DNA of 10,361 nt. It comes from XYB2-FULL-45-11 sp964355525 (GTDB lineage Bacteria > Patescibacteriota > Patescibacteriia > UBA9934 > GWF2-40-263). The stretch spans positions 1 through 10,361 of the forward strand of contig CAYHDY010000039.1 in NCBI GenBank assembly GCA_964355525.1, written 5' to 3'. Made by a program: the position numbers and the translations under genes. Positions 7,789 through 10,361 of the stretch are shown here, in pieces (the first letter of the stretch is position 1; every line of letters starts with the position of its first letter). The notes beneath the pieces are model-generated. The model ran no database searches. It was not told the origin of the DNA and saw only the letters and a program-made list of their open reading frames with translations.

Positions 7789-7815
7789 AAAAATAGGACA
7801 TGTGTCCTATTTTTT
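7789..7815. terminator. Bidirectional terminator between convergent genes
   Basis: A perfect 12-base inverted repeat, AAAAATAGGACA (7789-7800) and TGTCCTATTTTT (7803-7814), is separated by only two bases. In practice the hairpin would have a four-base loop and a G/C-containing stem flanked by A- and T-tracts on both sides, so it can terminate transcription in either direction. It begins two bases after the ino1 stop. It also contains the tsaE stop codon (7807-7809 on the minus strand), so it serves both convergent operons. Confidence 0.85.
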
Positions 7816-8250
7816 ATTTATCACTATTTCACGTTCTGTTTCATTTCGCGAAATAAATCGAATTACATTCATCGGATGGATCATCGATGATTCATCAATC
7901 CCCTTCGCCGGCCACTCGATAAACAAAACCGTTTTTGGATCCTCGATAAACTCCTCAAGTCCAAGCGCACGAATTTCCGTTGGCGAATTGAATCGGTAAA
8001 AATCGAGATGAATTACTCTTGTTATGGGTGGGGTCCCCAGACCCCGCTTTTCGATTGCGTACACATTCATAATCGAAAACGTTGGGGAACGAACAGGTTC
8101 TGTGTAACCGAATGATTCGAGGACACCCTGCACAAATGACGTCTTCCCCGCACCGAGATCCCCTTCAAGAAATACAACATCACCACCGACGAGAGTCGAC
8201 GCGAATTCGGAAGCGATTTTTTTTGTTTCTTCAAGTGAGTGAGAAATCAT
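7807..8250 (-). CDS. tsaE: tRNA t6A37 biosynthesis ATPase TsaE
   Basis: TsaE is the small ATPase that drives turnover of the TsaB-TsaD complex during formation of N6-threonylcarbamoyladenosine at tRNA position 37. The 147 residues show the Walker A GDLGAGKTS (30-38), the switch-like SPTF (55-58), HLDFYR (81-86) and IEWP (111-114), all diagnostic of the family. Between NVYAIE and HLDFYR there are about eight more residues than in E. coli TsaE, and this stretch (residues about 68-78) is encoded by a palindromic repeat. The start codon overlaps the tsaD stop by four bases (ATGA), so translation is coupled to tsaD. The stop codon lies in the shared convergent terminator. No tsaB or tsaC is visible nearby, so the rest of the pathway must be elsewhere. 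Confidence 0.95.
   Translation of the reverse strand: MISHSLEETKKIASEFASTLVGGDVVFLEGDLGAGKTSFVQGVLESFGYTEPVRSPTFSIMNVYAIEKRGLGTPPITRVIHLDFYRFNSPTEIRALGLEEFIEDPKTVLFIEWPAKGIDESSMIHPMNVIRFISRNETEREIVINKK
8030..8045. repeat. Palindromic G/C-rich element inside tsaE
   Basis: GGGGTC (8030-8035) pairs with GACCCC (8040-8045) around a CCCA loop; an alternative hairpin uses TGGGG (8029-8033) and CCCCA (8035-8039). It encodes part of the KRGLGTPPIT stretch (about residues 68-77) of TsaE, which has no counterpart in the E. coli protein as I recall it. The sequence is unlike the surrounding codon use. It looks like a small dispersed palindromic repeat, but its copy number elsewhere cannot be judged from one window. 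Confidence 0.55.
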
Positions 8251-9398
8251 ACAAGCTTCATGTTCGGATTCGCTTCAAGCGTGAGCGGATCAACGAATTG
8301 TTTTTTCTTTGCGCGAAATAATCCTGCTATTGCAATCATTACCGCATTGTCTCCCGTGAGCGAAAGATCCGGTGCATGAAATGTGATATCGGGAAATTGA
8401 TCCGCGAGTTTGTCGCGAAGGGTTGTTCGAATCGCGTGGTTCGCCGACACTCCGCCCGACAAAATCACCGATCGTGGCTGAAATTTCGAAACCGCCGCAA
8501 GTGTCTTATCAACAAGCGAATCAACAACCGCTTGTTGAAACGACGCGGCGACATCAGCAATCAGAGCTCCCTCCCCTGAGAGGGGGAGGGTCGGGGAGAG
8601 GGGTCGCACCTTCTGATTTTCAAGATACACACGCACAGCCGTTTTTAATCCAGAAAAACTGAAATCGAAATCTCCGCTCGCGTGCATTGGTCGCGGAAAA
8701 GCGATCGCATGTGGATTCCCTTCGAGAGCTGTTTTCGAAATGATCGGCCCGCCCGGATATCCGAGCCCGAGAAGATTTGCAACTTTATCGAACGCTTCCC
8801 CCGCCGCATCATCGCGTGTCATCCCGATCGGTTCATACTCACCATGATCGCGCATCAAAAATAATTCCGTGTGTCCGCCAGAGACCAGTAAACACACCGT
8901 CGGAAATTGTGGTTCTGCTCGTAGGGGCAGGTCTTGTGCCTGCCCGTTTGTTCCGATTGAATGCGGCCAAACCGAATACACATGCCCTTCGAGGTGATTC
9001 ACCGCAACGAGAGGCTTCTTCCACATCCATGCAAGCGTTTTCGCGAGTTCGACACCTATACGAAGTGCAGGCACAAGTCCCGGTCCGGCTGTGACGGCGA
9101 TTACGTCGATTTCATGTCCGTCGCGAGAAATACCGGATTCGATCAGCATCGGAAAAATCGCGCTTACGTGTTCACGCGCAGCAACTTCCGGTACAACGCC
9201 GCCGTAAAGTTTATGAATTTCGATTTGCGTGGCGAGTAAACTTTTTTCGACAGTGATTACACCACACCCCCCTTCCACCTTCGCCAAGGCTTCGGTGGAC
9301 AGGCCGTCTCCCCCCTTCGAAAGGGTGGAGGGATCGAGATCAGAAACAACCGCGAGGGCGGTTTCGTCACAGCTGGATTCAATGGCGAGAATACGCAT
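8247..9398 (-). CDS. tsaD: tRNA N6-adenosine threonylcarbamoyltransferase TsaD
   Basis: TsaD transfers the threonylcarbamoyl group to A37 of ANN-decoding tRNAs, working with TsaB and TsaE. The 383-residue protein has the ASKHA ATPase fold: MRILAIESSCDET at the N-terminus, YGGVVPEVAAREH (65-77), TAGPGLVPALRIG (103-115), the metal-binding HLEGH (135-139), VSGGHTEL (172-179), GEAFDKVA (200-207), DFSFSGLKTAV (245-255), SGGVSANHAIR (314-324) and TGDNAVMIA (348-356). The family is usually near 340 residues. The excess is explained by three stretches at about 22-45, 149-162 and 263-278, each lying over a G/C-rich palindrome and each between conserved blocks, so the catalytic core should be intact. 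No frameshift or stop is present. The ATG at 9398 begins the conserved N-terminus exactly. It has no Shine-Dalgarno sequence and follows a terminator T-tract by two bases. tsaE follows with a four-base overlap. Confidence 0.96.
   Translation of the reverse strand: MRILAIESSCDETALAVVSDLDPSTLSKGGDGLSTEALAKVEGGCGVITVEKSLLATQIEIHKLYGGVVPEVAAREHVSAIFPMLIESGISRDGHEIDVIAVTAGPGLVPALRIGVELAKTLAWMWKKPLVAVNHLEGHVYSVWPHSIGTNGQAQDLPLRAEPQFPTVCLLVSGGHTELFLMRDHGEYEPIGMTRDDAAGEAFDKVANLLGLGYPGGPIISKTALEGNPHAIAFPRPMHASGDFDFSFSGLKTAVRVYLENQKVRPLSPTLPLSGEGALIADVAASFQQAVVDSLVDKTLAAVSKFQPRSVILSGGVSANHAIRTTLRDKLADQFPDITFHAPDLSLTGDNAVMIAIAGLFRAKKKQFVDPLTLEANPNMKLV
8567..8604. repeat. Palindromic element inside tsaD, C-terminal insert
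   Basis: CCCTCCCC (8569-8576) and GGGGAGGG (8583-8590) form a perfect eight-base-pair stem, followed by another G-rich run to 8604. On the coding strand it reads as RPLSPTLPLSGEGA (about 265-278) in TsaD. Peptides of the type LSPTLP-LSGEG are familiar translations of a dispersed intergenic repeat seen in many genomes. It sits between the SGLKTAV block and the ADVAASF helix, where E. coli TsaD is about 11 residues shorter by my recollection. Confidence 0.65.
8921..8946. repeat. Palindromic element inside tsaD, central insert
   Basis: GGGCAGG (8925-8931) and CCTGCCC (8939-8945) form a perfect seven-base-pair stem with a seven-base loop, preceded by GTAG. The format (GTAGGGGC, variable middle, inverted copy) matches a repeat type I recognise from many bacterial genomes. 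It encodes about residues 151-160 of TsaD (GQAQDLPLR), between the HLEGH metal-binding helix and the VSGGHTEL strand. E. coli TsaD is about 13 residues shorter here. Confidence 0.65.
9271..9332. repeat. Composite palindromic element inside tsaD, N-terminal insert
   Basis: Imperfect outer arms (9271-9279 and 9324-9332, sharing TCCACC with GGTGGA) enclose an inner hairpin, CCACC (9275-9279) with GGTGG (9294-9298), and a second one, CCCTT (9313-9317) with AAGGG (9321-9325). The element encodes about residues 22-45 of TsaD (DPSTLSKGG to KVEGG), inserted in the first beta-hairpin of the ATPase fold, where E. coli TsaD has only a short turn. Bounded inverted arms with internal stems make it look like a small mobile palindromic element and not simple sequence drift. 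Confidence 0.6.
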
Positions 9399-9400
9399 AG

Positions 9401-9436
9401 AAAAGAAAAAGGCACATCGCTCGAGAACGACGTGCC
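9401..9436 (-). terminator. Intrinsic terminator after the nucleotidyltransferase gene
   Basis: Read on the minus strand, GGCACGTCG (9436-9428) pairs with CGATGTGCC (9419-9411) in a nine-base-pair stem including one G-U pair, with an eight-base loop. It is followed at once by a T-tract with one C (9410-9401). It lies 16 bases after the nucleotidyltransferase stop. The T-tract ends two bases before the tsaD start codon, so tsaD must depend on read-through or on a promoter I cannot identify. Confidence 0.75.
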
Positions 9437-9452
9437 GAGAGAAAGGATCAAA

Positions 9453-10352
9453 TTATGCTGCAAGATCAAGACGAGGAATCGTTTTCATCGCACGACGCAT
9501 GAGGATGCGAGCACGCATCAACAAACGTTTTGTAACCACGAAGACTTCCGTGACCATTTGCGCAACGCGCTCATGGTATTGCTTTGACGACATGCGACCT
9601 TCGCGGACATCGTCGAGCAAGAAGTCATAGGCGACATCGAGCGCAAGAAGTGTTTTGAAATCCGTATGCAGACTTCCGAATGATTTCTCAGACAGAAACG
9701 CATGGATGACAGACTCCTTGCCGTCGTTCAGAAGTTTCTGATGTTTCCACCAGAGCATCCACCGTGCGAAACCCATGTAGAAGTGAAATGGCCGTTCTCC
9801 GTTCTGATAACTTTGATTCAACCACAGACGAACATTTTTGAGCGTCGGATTGTCTCCAACCGTCGTAAAAAATCTCGCTGCTTGTTGTTTCATCAGTTCC
9901 GTTTTAGATTGGAGCCGGAACTCCATTTCTTCACGAATCGTGACGTGGGGACTGCGAAACCATTCGTGTGGATAGCCCTTTGCGTGACCTTCACGAACAA
10001 GTTGCCACATGGTGGAACGATAGGACGGTCCGAACGAATGACGTCCGGCCCGTGCGTCCGACACACGGTGCAAATGCACGCTCATGACGATGTTACGCGT
10101 AACCGCTTGATCCGAAAGGATATCGACCAACGCTTGCACTTCGAGCAAACGGTTGTTACGACATACGATCACGACATCGAGATCCGAACGCGACGAATGA
10201 TCGCCACGCAAGACAGATCCGTACACGGAAGCGGCCACAATATCCGGAAGGACTTGCATGGCTTCCATGACGATTGCACGCATGCAATCGAGATCTTCAC
10301 GTGTGGGGATCCGACCTTTGCGAATCTGCACCCAAGGGAAGAGAAAACCCAT
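9453..10352 (-). CDS. Nucleotidyltransferase-fold protein with a helical C-terminal domain
   Basis: The N-terminal third has the DNA polymerase beta-like nucleotidyltransferase signature: ASVYGSVLRGDHSSRSDLDVVIV (41-63), that is, the GS pair (45-46) and the DxD pair (Asp57, Asp59) which bind metal and nucleotide. In this fold a third acidic residue usually lies on a later strand. The likely strand here, NIVMSVHLH (87-95), has none, so catalysis may be altered or lost. The remaining residues (about 138-290) are predicted mostly helical and rich in Arg, Lys and aromatics, with WMLWWKHQK at 198-206. I do not recognise this part; it could bind nucleic acid or a substrate. The family includes antitoxins, antibiotic adenylyltransferases and tRNA enzymes, and nothing here decides between them. 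The ATG at 10352 is favoured because GAGGG lies four bases upstream, at the window edge. A terminator follows. An upstream partner gene, if any, is outside the window. Confidence 0.82.
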   Translation of the reverse strand: MGFLFPWVQIRKGRIPTREDLDCMRAIVMEAMQVLPDIVAASVYGSVLRGDHSSRSDLDVVIVCRNNRLLEVQALVDILSDQAVTRNIVMSVHLHRVSDARAGRHSFGPSYRSTMWQLVREGHAKGYPHEWFRSPHVTIREEMEFRLQSKTELMKQQAARFFTTVGDNPTLKNVRLWLNQSYQNGERPFHFYMGFARWMLWWKHQKLLNDGKESVIHAFLSEKSFGSLHTDFKTLLALDVAYDFLLDDVREGRMSSKQYHERVAQMVTEVFVVTKRLLMRARILMRRAMKTIPRLDLAA

Positions 10353-10361
10353 GACACCCTC

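Noticed and set aside
8777..9094. Plus-strand open frame opposite tsaD (105 codons)
   Set aside because: The minus strand encodes conserved TsaD motifs throughout; the opposite frame is a by-product of its composition and the palindromes.
8030..9332. A CRISPR array or tandem repeat in the tsaD-tsaE region
   Set aside because: The four palindromes differ from each other, are irregularly spaced and lie within intact coding sequence.
9452..9457. CATAAT on the minus strand as a -10 box for tsaD
   Set aside because: There is no credible -35, it includes the nucleotidyltransferase stop codon, and the transcript would still meet the terminator before tsaD.
9453..10352. Toxin-antitoxin system of the MNT/HEPN type
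   Set aside because: The nucleotidyltransferase is longer than MNT antitoxins, has no HEPN Rx4-6H motif that I can see, and no partner gene is in the window.

Overview
The window looks like part of a genome from the Candidate Phyla Radiation (Patescibacteria) or a similarly compact bacterium. The evidence is a short S1 protein with four S1 domains, tightly packed genes, several starts without a recognisable Shine-Dalgarno sequence, a PilB-type pilus ATPase, and G/C-rich palindromic repeats lying inside reading frames. TGA works as a stop (for example at 6732-6734), so this is the standard bacterial code and not the UGA-glycine code of Gracilibacteria. I cannot place it more finely from sequence alone.

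Left part (1-4227, plus strand): a sigma70-like promoter (69-97) and a foldable leader (121-163) precede a likely operon of rpsA-like S1 protein, ftsH membrane protease and an unrecognised polytopic membrane protein. The operon ends at a strong intrinsic terminator (4198-4227).

Middle part (4172-7815, plus strand): a second promoter with the same -10 hexamer (TACACT) is interleaved with that terminator and would start transcription inside its loop. It is followed by pilB, then by a closely spaced, visibly more A/T-rich pair: a TylF-like SAM-dependent methyltransferase and a myo-inositol-3-phosphate synthase, overlapping by 4 bp (ATGA). The pair suggests production of inositol phosphate and methylation of some sugar or cyclitol product, but the product is unknown. 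A near-perfect palindrome (7789-7815) ends this transcript.

Right part (7807-10361, minus strand): a nucleotidyltransferase-fold protein (9453-10352) ends at its own intrinsic terminator (9401-9436). Then come tsaD and tsaE, overlapping by 4 bp, which make the tRNA t6A37 modification. The tsaE stop codon lies inside the convergent palindromic terminator.

The most striking observation is that tsaD and tsaE carry four different G/C-rich palindromic repeat elements as in-frame insertions (three in tsaD, one in tsaE). Each sits between conserved blocks. Removing the inferred inserts brings TsaD from 383 residues back to about the usual family length. There are no rRNA or tRNA genes, CRISPR arrays or transposases in the window, and no gene-free stretch longer than 300 bases.
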